Assembly (NCBI GenBank): GCA_030631625.1
Contig: DAOVKT010000020.1
Location: 1-24,696, forward strand
Source: JAGLTZ01 sp023135015
GTDB taxonomy: Bacteria; Blakebacterota; Blakebacteria; Blakebacterales; Blakebacteraceae
Direction: 5' to 3'
Length of the DNA: 24,696 nucleotides
Each line of letters opens with the position of its first letter. Positions within the stretch are counted from its first letter, which is position 1. Below, one piece after another: positions 7,847 through 14,689 of the stretch. A program made the translations under genes and the position numbers. The notes below the pieces were generated by a model. The model saw only the letters and a list, made by a program, of their open reading frames with translations, did not search any database and was not told where the DNA came from.

Positions 7847-9208
7847 ATGGCAAAGATTCTTATCGCCGAAGATGATCTGAATACACTCCAGGGTCTGGTT
7901 ACCATCATATCCAGAGAGGGGCATGAGGTTCTGAGCGCCCCTGACGGCCAGGAGGCGTTTGCGCTGATGGTCGAGCATGGAGATGTTGATGTCCTCCTGA
8001 CCGATCTGAAGATGCCCGGCCTATCGGGTCTGGAACTGAGCGTAAAGGTCAAGGAGGCCTTTTCTGAGACCCAGATAATAGTGATGACCGCTTTCGGCAC
8101 TGTGGATACCGCCGTGGAGGCCATGAAGGGAGGAGTATACGACTACCTGACCAAGCCTGTTGATATCGATGAGCTGCTGGTGGTTCTGGAGAAAGCCCTG
8201 CGGCAGCGTGCGCTGAGGCTCGAGAACCTTGAGCTGAGGGGTCTTATCTCAGAGAAATATTCGTTTGAGAATATCGTGGCTGTCTCGGGAGTAATGAGGA
8301 ACATCTTCAGAACGATCCGCAAGGTAGCGCCAACCAGCACGACGATTCTGATCGAAGGGGAATCGGGTACGGGCAAGGAACTGTGTGCCAGGGCCGTACA
8401 CTATAACAGCCCTCGTGCCAGGGAGACCATGGTGGAGGTGAACTGTGCCTCGATCCCCCCAACCTTGGTAGAATCGGAACTGTTCGGCCACGAGAAGGGT
8501 GCCTTTACGGGCGCGTATAAGACTCAGAAAGGGAAGTTCGAGACTGCTGACAGGGGCACCGTCTTCCTGGACGAGATCAGCCTGCTGAGCCCGGACCTGC
8601 AGGGGAAGCTGCTGCGTGTCTTGCAGGAACACTCCTTCCAGCGTGTGGGCGGCACCAGGACAATAGAGGTGGATGTGCGGGTGCTGGCGGCTACCAACCA
8701 GGACCTGAAGGCTATGGTCGACCGGGGTGAATTCCGCGAAGACCTCTATTACCGTCTCAACGTTGTGCCCATCCATATCCCGCCCCTCCGTGAACGCACC
8801 GAGGATATCATGCCTCTGGTGAAGCATTTCATGGAGAAATTCGCCGTAGAGCATCCGGATCCTCCTTCCAGCATCACGCAGGGCGTTATAGACGAGCTGA
8901 TGGAATACGATTGGCCCGGTAACGTCCGTGAGCTGGAGAATACGATCGAAAGCTCGATGGTGCTGGCCGAAGGTGATGTGATCACCGAAGAACATCTCAA
9001 CATCCTCGGACACTCCAGCTGGGAAGGAAGGGCGGCTCCTGTCACCGAAGTGCCTGAACTGCCCCTTAAAGACCAGCTGGAACGGGCTGAGCGGCGGATT
9101 CTGAAGCGAACTCTGGAGCTGGTCGATGGCAACCGAACAAAAGCGGCTGAGGTCCTCGGTCTGAGCACCCGGGCCATCCGATATAAGATCAAGCAGTACG
9201 AGCTGTGA
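7847..9208 (+). CDS. NtrC-family sigma-54 response regulator
   Basis: An N-terminal receiver domain (1-115) has acidic pocket E8-D9-D10, phospho-acceptor Asp53 (TDLKMPG), Thr81 and Lys103. The AAA+ domain (about 145-375) has Walker A GESGTGKE (171-178), the sigma-54 contact loop GAFTGA (218-223) and Walker B VFLDEI (239-244). A Fis-type helix-turn-helix closes the protein (NRTKAAEVLGLSTRAIRYKIK). It should be phosphorylated by the adjacent kinase and activate RpoN-dependent promoters. I found no convincing -24/-12 (TGGCAC-N5-TTGC) site in the window, so its targets may lie elsewhere. The stop overlaps the next gene's GTG by four bases. Confidence 0.95.
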   Translation: MAKILIAEDDLNTLQGLVTIISREGHEVLSAPDGQEAFALMVEHGDVDVLLTDLKMPGLSGLELSVKVKEAFSETQIIVMTAFGTVDTAVEAMKGGVYDYLTKPVDIDELLVVLEKALRQRALRLENLELRGLISEKYSFENIVAVSGVMRNIFRTIRKVAPTSTTILIEGESGTGKELCARAVHYNSPRARETMVEVNCASIPPTLVESELFGHEKGAFTGAYKTQKGKFETADRGTVFLDEISLLSPDLQGKLLRVLQEHSFQRVGGTRTIEVDVRVLAATNQDLKAMVDRGEFREDLYYRLNVVPIHIPPLRERTEDIMPLVKHFMEKFAVEHPDPPSSITQGVIDELMEYDWPGNVRELENTIESSMVLAEGDVITEEHLNILGHSSWEGRAAPVTEVPELPLKDQLERAERRILKRTLELVDGNRTKAAEVLGLSTRAIRYKIKQYEL

Positions 9209-10140
9209 GACGCGCTTTTCCCCTTTTCCTCCTCCTTTGTGTGCTTAATGCTTCACTCCCCGCCCCGGTTGTATTGGGGCAGAACTCCTTTCCACTCACG
9301 GATCTGATGCCGCTTTCAAGGGGAAGCGGTCTTGGTGGCCAGGCGCTGGCAGGTGACCTTCTTGCAGCAGGAATCGATCCCACAGTAGCTCGAGGTGGCA
9401 GGCTTGGAGCAGAGCTGTCGGCGGGCTCTCACGTGCTTGATCTGAGTTGGGGTGCCGCCGGGTTGCGATTCAGCGCCAGGGGACACGCCTTTGCAATTGT
9501 TTTTTCGACACTCTCCTATGGTTCACAGCTGCGTACCGGGTTCGATGACAGGTTGGGCATTTTCGGGGGGAGCTTTACTCCGTCCGACTGGAATCTCTCG
9601 CTGGCCGCGGTGCTGCTCGAGGAGGAGGCCGCTATCATCGGGGCAGGCGCCACCGTTTCATATGCGCAGCTCGATGATGCAAATGCCATGGGGCTATCAG
9701 GAGCAGTTGCGGTAAAGCAGCGCTTTGGGGATCTGGAGATACGTGGCGCAGTTTCCAATGTGGGTATGGTGTTCAGTCCGTTTGGGAAAGAGGACGGCAC
9801 CAGAATGCCTGCTAGAGCTCGGGCCGGTGCAGCTTATCTGTTGCCCGGCCACTCATGGGAACTCTCGGCGGAGGCCTTATACCGATTTGGCGATGGTAAT
9901 GCAGGAGGGGGAATTGGCGCCGAGTGGAGGCCGCTGCCCGAGGCAGCTTTGCGTTTCGGAATGGTGGGGGGTGATGGGGGAATCGCCCTTTCCGACGGCA
10001 TCCTTTCCAACCTGGGACTCACCGCCGGCCTTGCCTGGAAGTTTTCGAACTGGCGCCTCTCCTACTCATACCGTCCTGGCGGTGTATTGGGTGACGCTCA
10101 TCTTTTAGCTGTAGGGTGGAGCATCGATCCAATAAAATAA
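9205..10140 (+). CDS. PorV/PorQ-like outer membrane beta-barrel protein
   Basis: A signal peptide is visible (MRRAFPLFLLLCVLNASLPAPVVLG, probable cleavage before QNSF). The mature part is rich in alternating glycine/aromatic/hydrophobic strands, for example GQALAGDLLAAGIDPT, GAELSAGSHVLDLSWGAAGLRFSARG, LGIFGGSFTPSDWNLSLAAVLL and a final barrel strand ending AVGWSIDPIK. This looks like the PorV/PorQ (FadL-like) barrel family, which in some bacteria serves type IX secretion; no T9SS gene is seen here. The GTG start overlaps the response regulator's TGA (GTGA), so it is part of the same operon as the sensor genes. Function in this setting is not known; family assignment is by pattern only. Confidence 0.65.
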   Translation: MRRAFPLFLLLCVLNASLPAPVVLGQNSFPLTDLMPLSRGSGLGGQALAGDLLAAGIDPTVARGGRLGAELSAGSHVLDLSWGAAGLRFSARGHAFAIVFSTLSYGSQLRTGFDDRLGIFGGSFTPSDWNLSLAAVLLEEEAAIIGAGATVSYAQLDDANAMGLSGAVAVKQRFGDLEIRGAVSNVGMVFSPFGKEDGTRMPARARAGAAYLLPGHSWELSAEALYRFGDGNAGGGIGAEWRPLPEAALRFGMVGGDGGIALSDGILSNLGLTAGLAWKFSNWRLSYSYRPGGVLGDAHLLAVGWSIDPIK

Positions 10141-10141
10141 T

Positions 10142-10161
10142 TAGTTCCCATCCGTAAACTA
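10142..10161 (+). repeat. 20-bp intergenic repeat, copy 1
   Basis: TAGTTCCCATCCGTAAACTA lies in the 48-base spacer before the 10189 gene. The reverse complement of a second spacer sequence at 21853-21872 matches it at 19 of 20 positions. The ends TAGTT/AACTA are inverted. It ends 27 bases before the downstream ATG, a position suited to a regulatory site or 5'-UTR structure. Confidence 0.5.
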
Positions 10162-10188
10162 CCTGGAGAGGGGTATGGGAGGACCATC

Positions 10189-10938
10189 ATGTTTCCCACC
10201 AAGGCATTTGAACTTTCCGCAAATCGGCTAATTGCTGCATCAATTGCCATAATGATATCCGTGCCGGTTACGTCGGCCAGTGCACAGGTCCAACCCGAGG
10301 CCTCGGTCGGACTGCTGCTCGGATTTCCTCAGGGTGAGTTCAGGGACCACGTTCCAAACCTGGGGATAGGGCTGTCAGGCACCGTGGGAATAAGGATTCC
10401 CAACAGTCCGCTGATCATCGGCGGTGACCTTGGCTTTCTTATCTACGGGCACGATCAGAGAAGAGAAATGATAAGTACAACTATCCCGGACGTCGAAGTC
10501 CGCGTAATCACCAGCAATAACATCCTCCAGGGTAATATCTTTCTTCGTCTAAAGCCCGCGACCGGAGCTGTACGCCCGTATTTCGACGGCTTGATCGGGT
10601 TCAAGTACCTCTTCACAGAAACAGAGATCAGGAATGTTTTCTGGGCTGATAATGAACCCATAGCGGAATCGGTGAATCTGGGGGATCTGGCGTTCGGCTA
10701 CGGAATAGGGTTCGGGATCGCCTTTCATGCCGTGGACAGAACCCAGGCAAAGCTGGAGACGGGTGAAGGTCCGGTTGGAATCCTTATAGATTTAAGGCTG
10801 CGTTACCTGATGGGAACAGAAGCCGACTACCTGAAGAAGGGATCGATCACGCACGAAAGGGGCTCAGTAACGTATGATATCTATACGTCCAGGACTGATT
10901 TCCTGATGCCATTTGTCGGGGTCTCATTCGTTTTCTGA
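10189..10938 (+). CDS. Outer membrane beta-barrel protein, OmpA-like barrel type
   Basis: An N-terminal signal peptide ends VPVTSASA with probable cleavage before QVQPEASVG. The mature 215 residues alternate in strands (VGLLLGFPQGEF, IGLSGTVGIRIPN, IIGGDLGFLIYG, NIFLRLKPATGAVRPYFDGLIGFKYLF, FGYGIGFGIAF, GILIDLRLRYLMG) and finish in a C-terminal aromatic residue (FVGVSFVF), the usual signal for BAM-mediated insertion. An eight-strand barrel is likely. A strong ribosome binding site GGGAGGA (10177-10183) lies 5 bases before the ATG. It follows the PorV/PorQ-like gene by 48 bases; co-transcription is possible, but the repeat in the spacer could mark separate control. No specific function is recognised. 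Confidence 0.7.
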   Translation: MFPTKAFELSANRLIAASIAIMISVPVTSASAQVQPEASVGLLLGFPQGEFRDHVPNLGIGLSGTVGIRIPNSPLIIGGDLGFLIYGHDQRREMISTTIPDVEVRVITSNNILQGNIFLRLKPATGAVRPYFDGLIGFKYLFTETEIRNVFWADNEPIAESVNLGDLAFGYGIGFGIAFHAVDRTQAKLETGEGPVGILIDLRLRYLMGTEADYLKKGSITHERGSVTYDIYTSRTDFLMPFVGVSFVF

Positions 10939-10941
10939 ATG

Positions 10942-10962
10942 CGCCTCGATCACATCGAGGCG
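10942..10962. terminator. Convergent-gene stem-loop (possible bidirectional terminator)
   Basis: A perfect 9-bp inverted repeat CGCCTCGAT / ATCGAGGCG with a CAC loop begins 3 bases after the stop of the beta-barrel gene and also contains the stop codon of the minus-strand lipoprotein gene. Neither side carries a U-tract, so termination efficiency is uncertain; it may instead protect both mRNA 3' ends. Confidence 0.55.
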
Positions 10963-11483
10963 TCGTGGACTATCTTCCACTCCCCTTTTATCCGACGGAA
11001 TACTATCAGCGTAAGTCCCGTGCTCGGCTCGCGGTCAGGGTAGGAAAGGGTCCAGCGGGCCACAACCGAAACGCCACCTACGTCGGTGGATTTCAACACG
11101 GGAAGGATGGAACTGACCGTCACGAAAGCCGGCCTCATCTCGAGGATATCCAGGCTGAGAGAGCCCATCGCGGCTGTGTCCGGATAGCGGCTGCGGTAGC
11201 TATCCAGCAGAGCCTGCCGGCCTTCAACCATTCCGGGTGGTGAGATATAGACGCAATCCTCAGAGTAGATGCCGGTGAACGACTCCAGATCGCCGCCGCT
11301 CCAGTCGGCCCCCTGGGCATCGAGGAGGGCCTCGATCTCCTCTACTACTTCCAGTTCGGCCGTTTCCGTGGCTTCCAGGCTCAGCTCGCCACAGCCCGAG
11401 AGCGACGCGGACAAAATGCTGATATATGCTGCCCATTTCAGCGCCGGTGTTACGCTGTTATTCAGGATGCATTTTCGATTCAT
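10950..11483 (-). CDS. Lipoprotein with NTF2-like (SnoaL/DUF4440) domain
   Basis: The N-terminus has a hydrophobic stretch ending in a lipobox LSASLSGC (Cys31), so it should be lipidated and exported. The mature domain starts EVVEEIEALLDAQGADWSGGDLESFTGIYSEDCVYISPPG and ends LIVFRRIKGEWKIVHDASM, the pattern of small NTF2-fold proteins of the DUF4440/SnoaL type; ligand or activity cannot be read. The ATG at 11483 is chosen over the TTG at 11489 because GGGGA lies 7 bases before the ATG and would be too close to the TTG. Length is 177 residues. Its stop codon is embedded in a hairpin shared with the convergent gene. Confidence 0.75.
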   Translation of the reverse strand: MNRKCILNNSVTPALKWAAYISILSASLSGCGELSLEATETAELEVVEEIEALLDAQGADWSGGDLESFTGIYSEDCVYISPPGMVEGRQALLDSYRSRYPDTAAMGSLSLDILEMRPAFVTVSSILPVLKSTDVGGVSVVARWTLSYPDREPSTGLTLIVFRRIKGEWKIVHDASM

Positions 11484-11485
11484 CT

Positions 11486-11572
11486 TCAATTCCCCATTGC
11501 TCCCGCCTCATAGAAGATCCGGATGACATCATCGACTATCCGGTCAAGCCGGGCCCGGACAGCGGCGCGCAC
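11486..11572 (-). CDS. Possible small ORF upstream of the lipoprotein gene
   Basis: The minus strand reads as a coding-like stretch with arginine/valine-rich amphipathic helix character: from GTG, M-RAAVRARLDRIVDDVIRIF then YEAGAMGN and TGA. The reading frame is open further upstream to a TAA at 11615-11617, but with no other usual start. Its TGA lies two bases before the lipoprotein ATG, which suggests coupling. No clear ribosome binding site precedes the GTG. It may be a real 28-residue peptide gene, the remnant of a larger gene, or chance; it lies in the promoter spacer of mnmA. Confidence 0.25.
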   Translation of the reverse strand: MRAAVRARLDRIVDDVIRIFYEAGAMGN

Positions 11573-11618
11573 CGAATCGGGAACGGTTAGAGTGTGTCGA
11601 TGGGCGGTATGATCTTAA

Positions 11619-11624
11619 TATAAT
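11619..11624 (+). promoter_or_regulatory. Candidate -10 box (TATAAT) for the mnmA operon
   Basis: A perfect sigma-70 -10 hexamer TATAAT lies in the only AT-rich part of the spacer, 48 bases before the chosen mnmA GTG. The region 16-18 bases upstream gives only weak -35 matches (around GTGTCGA), so an activator or an alternative promoter class may be involved. Confidence 0.45.
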
Positions 11625-11672
11625 TACAAATGATGAACAGGGTAGTTGGCGCTTGATGGGGGTGCGTATCTG

Positions 11673-12806
11673 GTGAGCTGGAGGGTAACTGCAGAGAGAC
11701 GCGGCACGGTGGCGGTTGCCATGAGCGGCGGGGTGGACTCAAGCCTGACCGCGCTGCTTCTGGCAGAACAGGGTTATGAAGTCGTCGGCCTTACAATGCT
11801 CCTTCATGATGAAGAGGAGAGAGGTGATGCCTCTGCTGTGCTGTCTCACAGATGCTGCGGTACGGCCGACAGCGCGGTCAGGGCCAGGGAAGCAGCCCTC
11901 AAAGCTGGTGGCCGGCACTTTACTATCGACGCCAGAGCGGAGTTTGAGAAGCATGTCCTGGATGACTTCGAGCGGGAATACTCTCTGGGCCGTACACCGA
12001 ATCCCTGCATTCGCTGCAATACATATCTGAAGTGGGGATTTCTGTTCGAGCAGGCCAGAGAAAGAGGCATTGAGTTCTTCGCCACTGGACATCACGCTCG
12101 TATCGCCCGTGGCGAGAAGAATGGATTTCTCCTCAAGACCGCCACTGATCCTGACAAGGACCAGAGCTATGCCCTGTGGGGTATCCCGCGGCGGTTATTG
12201 GGGCAGACCCTCCTTCCTATTGGCGAGATGCCCAAATCGCAGGTACGGGCTCTGGCCGCTCGGCATGGTCTGGCCGCCGCTTACGTGCCCGACAGTCAGG
12301 AGATTTGCTTCATCCCTTCCGACAACTACAGGGATTATCTGGAGAAGAGGTTGAGTGAGATCGGCTCGCTGAGTCTGGAGAGGGCTATGATGCCGGGTGA
12401 TGTCGTGGATGCCGGAGGGAATGTTCTCGGTCGTCATCGGGGTGTGGCACACTTCACGGTGGGTCAGCGACACGGCCTGGGCGTAGCCGCCGGGTATCCT
12501 CTTTTCGTAACCCGGCTCGATCCATCAACCGGGACGGTGGTGGTAGATGAGGAAAGAGGACTATGGAGGAGTGAGTTTTCCGCCGGTGGGGCCAACTGGG
12601 TCTCTATCGACCCTCCCGATGAACCCTTCCGGGCCCGGGTACGCATACGCTACAGCAGCACAGCCGCCCCTGCCCTCGTAAGTCCCGGAGGCCGGGATTA
12701 CTTCACCGTCACATTCGATGAGCCGCAGCGCGCAATCACACCCGGACAGTCCGCCGTAATCTACCGGAATGAAATTGTACTGGGCGGCGGTATCATTCTT
12801 GAATAA
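11673..12806 (+). CDS. mnmA: tRNA-specific 2-thiouridylase MnmA
   Basis: MnmA adenylates and thiolates U34 of Glu, Gln and Lys tRNAs using sulfur from a cysteine desulfurase relay. The ATP-pyrophosphatase P-loop SGGVDSS is at residues 18-24; the two catalytic cysteines are Cys112 (NPCIRCN) and Cys212 (QEICFIP), with GHHARI and DKDQSYALW between them and a C-terminal beta-barrel domain (VGQRHGLGVA ... FDEPQRAITPGQSAVIY). The family's usual length is about 360; with the GTG at 11673 it has 377 residues. A GGGGG run 10 bases upstream supports that start; a TTG at 11646 would add nine residues. It leads an operon with envelope-lipid genes. Confidence 0.95.
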   Translation: MSWRVTAERRGTVAVAMSGGVDSSLTALLLAEQGYEVVGLTMLLHDEEERGDASAVLSHRCCGTADSAVRAREAALKAGGRHFTIDARAEFEKHVLDDFEREYSLGRTPNPCIRCNTYLKWGFLFEQARERGIEFFATGHHARIARGEKNGFLLKTATDPDKDQSYALWGIPRRLLGQTLLPIGEMPKSQVRALAARHGLAAAYVPDSQEICFIPSDNYRDYLEKRLSEIGSLSLERAMMPGDVVDAGGNVLGRHRGVAHFTVGQRHGLGVAAGYPLFVTRLDPSTGTVVVDEERGLWRSEFSAGGANWVSIDPPDEPFRARVRIRYSSTAAPALVSPGGRDYFTVTFDEPQRAITPGQSAVIYRNEIVLGGGIILE

Positions 12807-12817
12807 CCTCAATCGAC

Positions 12818-13741
12818 ATGAGTAAAGAAGCCAAGCGACCCACTATCAGGCAGCGCATCAAATATCTACTGCTGCGCCTATTGGGAGTGATCCTGTTCAT
12901 TCTTCCTCACTGGGCTTCGAGGGCACTTGCCCGGTTGCTGGGTGTTATCGCCTTCGATGTCCTGAGAATGGGCCGCCAGATGGTTCTCTCCTATCTGGAA
13001 CAGGTCTTCCCGGAGAAGACTCCGGCCCAGCGGCGCAGTATCGGACGAGCTGGTCACTGCAATCTAACAATTGTGGGAATGGAGATGCTGCGTGCCCGCT
13101 TCCTGAGCCGGGAGCAGGTGATATCAAGAGTGCATCTGGAAGAAGAGAGTGAAGCCCTCTACCACCAGCTTATGAAAGATGGCAGGGGAGTGGTATTTGT
13201 CGGCGCGCACTACAGTAACTGGGAATTACTCGGAGCCCGTCTGGCGGCGGTCGGATATCCTCTCTTGTCAATTGTTCAGGACCTTCCCAATCCCCTCTTC
13301 AACAGGTATCTGGCAGAGACCAGGAGGAAATTAGGGATCGGTATAGTGAGACGGAGTGAGGCTGTCCGCGGCGTACTCAGAGCTCTGAATGAGGGAAGAG
13401 CTATTGGGGTACTCGCTGATCAGGACGCCGGTCCGAACGGGGGGGTAGTCACCGATTTCTTTTGGAAACCGGTTTCATCGTTCCAGGGGCCTTTTGCGTT
13501 CGCGGTCAGGTGTAACGCACCGCTTGTAGCAGCGTGGATATACCGCTCGGAGGGGGGACGTTACCGGGCCGGCTGTCAGCGGCTTGACGAGAAGGCACTG
13601 GCCGGTGTTGCCGCCGGCGCCGATGAAGAGACACGCATTCTGCGACTCACCGAATCCTTCGTGCAATGGTTGGAGGAATTGATCCGCAAGGATCCCAGAC
13701 AGTACCTCTGGCTTCATCCCCGCTGGCAGACCGACCGGTAG
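12818..13741 (+). CDS. Lysophospholipid/lipid A acyltransferase (LpxL/HtrB-like), first paralog
   Basis: The protein matches the bacterial lipid A biosynthesis acyltransferase family: a hydrophobic N-terminal helix (about 15-47, LLLRLLGVILFILPHWASRALARLLGVIAFDVL), the catalytic HxxxxE motif H131-YSNW-E136, then GVLADQDAGPNGGVVTDFFWKPV and a C-terminal LIRKDPRQYLWLHPRW. Such enzymes acylate lipid A precursors or related lipids at the inner membrane's cytoplasmic face, usually from acyl-ACP. Length (307) is normal. It follows mnmA by 11 bases and abuts a paralog directly (TAG then ATG). The acceptor cannot be told from sequence; ornithine-lipid or phospholipid acylation is an alternative. Confidence 0.85.
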   Translation: MSKEAKRPTIRQRIKYLLLRLLGVILFILPHWASRALARLLGVIAFDVLRMGRQMVLSYLEQVFPEKTPAQRRSIGRAGHCNLTIVGMEMLRARFLSREQVISRVHLEEESEALYHQLMKDGRGVVFVGAHYSNWELLGARLAAVGYPLLSIVQDLPNPLFNRYLAETRRKLGIGIVRRSEAVRGVLRALNEGRAIGVLADQDAGPNGGVVTDFFWKPVSSFQGPFAFAVRCNAPLVAAWIYRSEGGRYRAGCQRLDEKALAGVAAGADEETRILRLTESFVQWLEELIRKDPRQYLWLHPRWQTDR

Positions 13742-14689
13742 ATGGGCGACCCTCATTCCCGCTCTGAACCGAAGCCGACTCTTCAGGACCGGATCGAGTA
13801 TCTGTTCCTTCGTGCGGTAGGGTTTCTCATGGCCGTCTTGCCGCGGCCGGTTGCCTTGGGGTTTGCCCGGCCTCTCGGGATTTTCGCCTATGATGTTCTG
13901 CGGATCCGGCGAAGGGTTACCCTTGAGAACCTTGCGCGTGCCTTTCCACAGAAGAGTCCGCTCGAACGCAGGCGCATTGGCAGGGCCGCCTTCATTAACC
14001 TGGCGATCGTCGGCATGGAGATGCTGCGGGCCTCTCGCCTGACCCGGGAAAAAGTGCTCTCACTTGTCCAGGTGGATGAAGAAAGTGAATCCCTCTACCA
14101 CCGGCTCATGAAAGAGAGCAAAGGAGTAGTTTTTATAAGCGGGCACTACAGCACCTGGGAGTTCCTGGGAGCCCGGATAGCAGCGACAGGTTATCCTACG
14201 CTGATCATCGTGCAGGACCAGCGCAATCCCCTCGTTAACAAGGAGCTTATGAGGGCCAGGAAGAGACTGGAATTGCTGCTCGCGGGCCGCGGTCAGGCCG
14301 TGCGCAATGTTCTGCGAACGCTCAGGGAAGGGGGTACTGTCGCTCTTCTGGCCGATCAGGACGCCGGCCCGAAGTCCGGACTATTTATTGACTTTTTCGG
14401 TGAACCGGCGTCCACCTACCAGGGACCTGCCGCGTTCGCTATCCGGAGCGGGGCCCCGCTGTTGGCCTGCTGGATTCATCGGGAAGGCCTTTCGTACAGA
14501 GCCGGTTATGAGCGGTTGGATGAGGATGCACTGGCCGGTCTCCCTGCAGATGCTGGTGAGGAGGTTCGTGTCCGGCGGCTGACCGAAGCTTATGTGCGAT
14601 GGCTGGAGGAACGGATCCGGATGGATCCGGATCAGTATCTTTGGCTGCACCGCCGCTGGAAAAGCAGGCCGGAACGGGAGACGGAGTGA
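13742..14689 (+). CDS. Lysophospholipid/lipid A acyltransferase (LpxL/HtrB-like), second paralog
   Basis: This is a clear tandem copy of the preceding gene, with the same layout: N-terminal hydrophobic region, H135-YSTW-E140 active site, TVALLADQDAGPKSGLFIDFFGEPASTYQGP and RIRMDPDQYLWLHRRW at the end. Shared stretches such as ESLYH-LMK and ADQDAGP show recent common ancestry, but the sequences differ throughout, so they have probably specialised for different acyl positions or donors, as LpxL and LpxM do. Its ATG follows the previous stop without a gap, and its own stop overlaps the GTG of the heptosyltransferase (GTGA), so all are translationally coupled. Confidence 0.85.
   Translation: MGDPHSRSEPKPTLQDRIEYLFLRAVGFLMAVLPRPVALGFARPLGIFAYDVLRIRRRVTLENLARAFPQKSPLERRRIGRAAFINLAIVGMEMLRASRLTREKVLSLVQVDEESESLYHRLMKESKGVVFISGHYSTWEFLGARIAATGYPTLIIVQDQRNPLVNKELMRARKRLELLLAGRGQAVRNVLRTLREGGTVALLADQDAGPKSGLFIDFFGEPASTYQGPAAFAIRSGAPLLACWIHREGLSYRAGYERLDEDALAGLPADAGEEVRVRRLTEAYVRWLEERIRMDPDQYLWLHRRWKSRPERETE

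Noticed and set aside
10141..10188. Sigma-54 (-24/-12) promoter for the barrel gene or other genes near the NtrC-type regulator
   Set aside because: No TGGCAC-N5-TTGC-like pair with proper spacing was found in this or the other spacers; TGGCAC words occur only inside genes and without the -12 part.
14599..14685. Longer N-terminus for the heptosyltransferase
   Set aside because: The extra 29 codons lie inside the preceding acyltransferase gene and do not look like the family; the GTG at 14686 restores the usual start.
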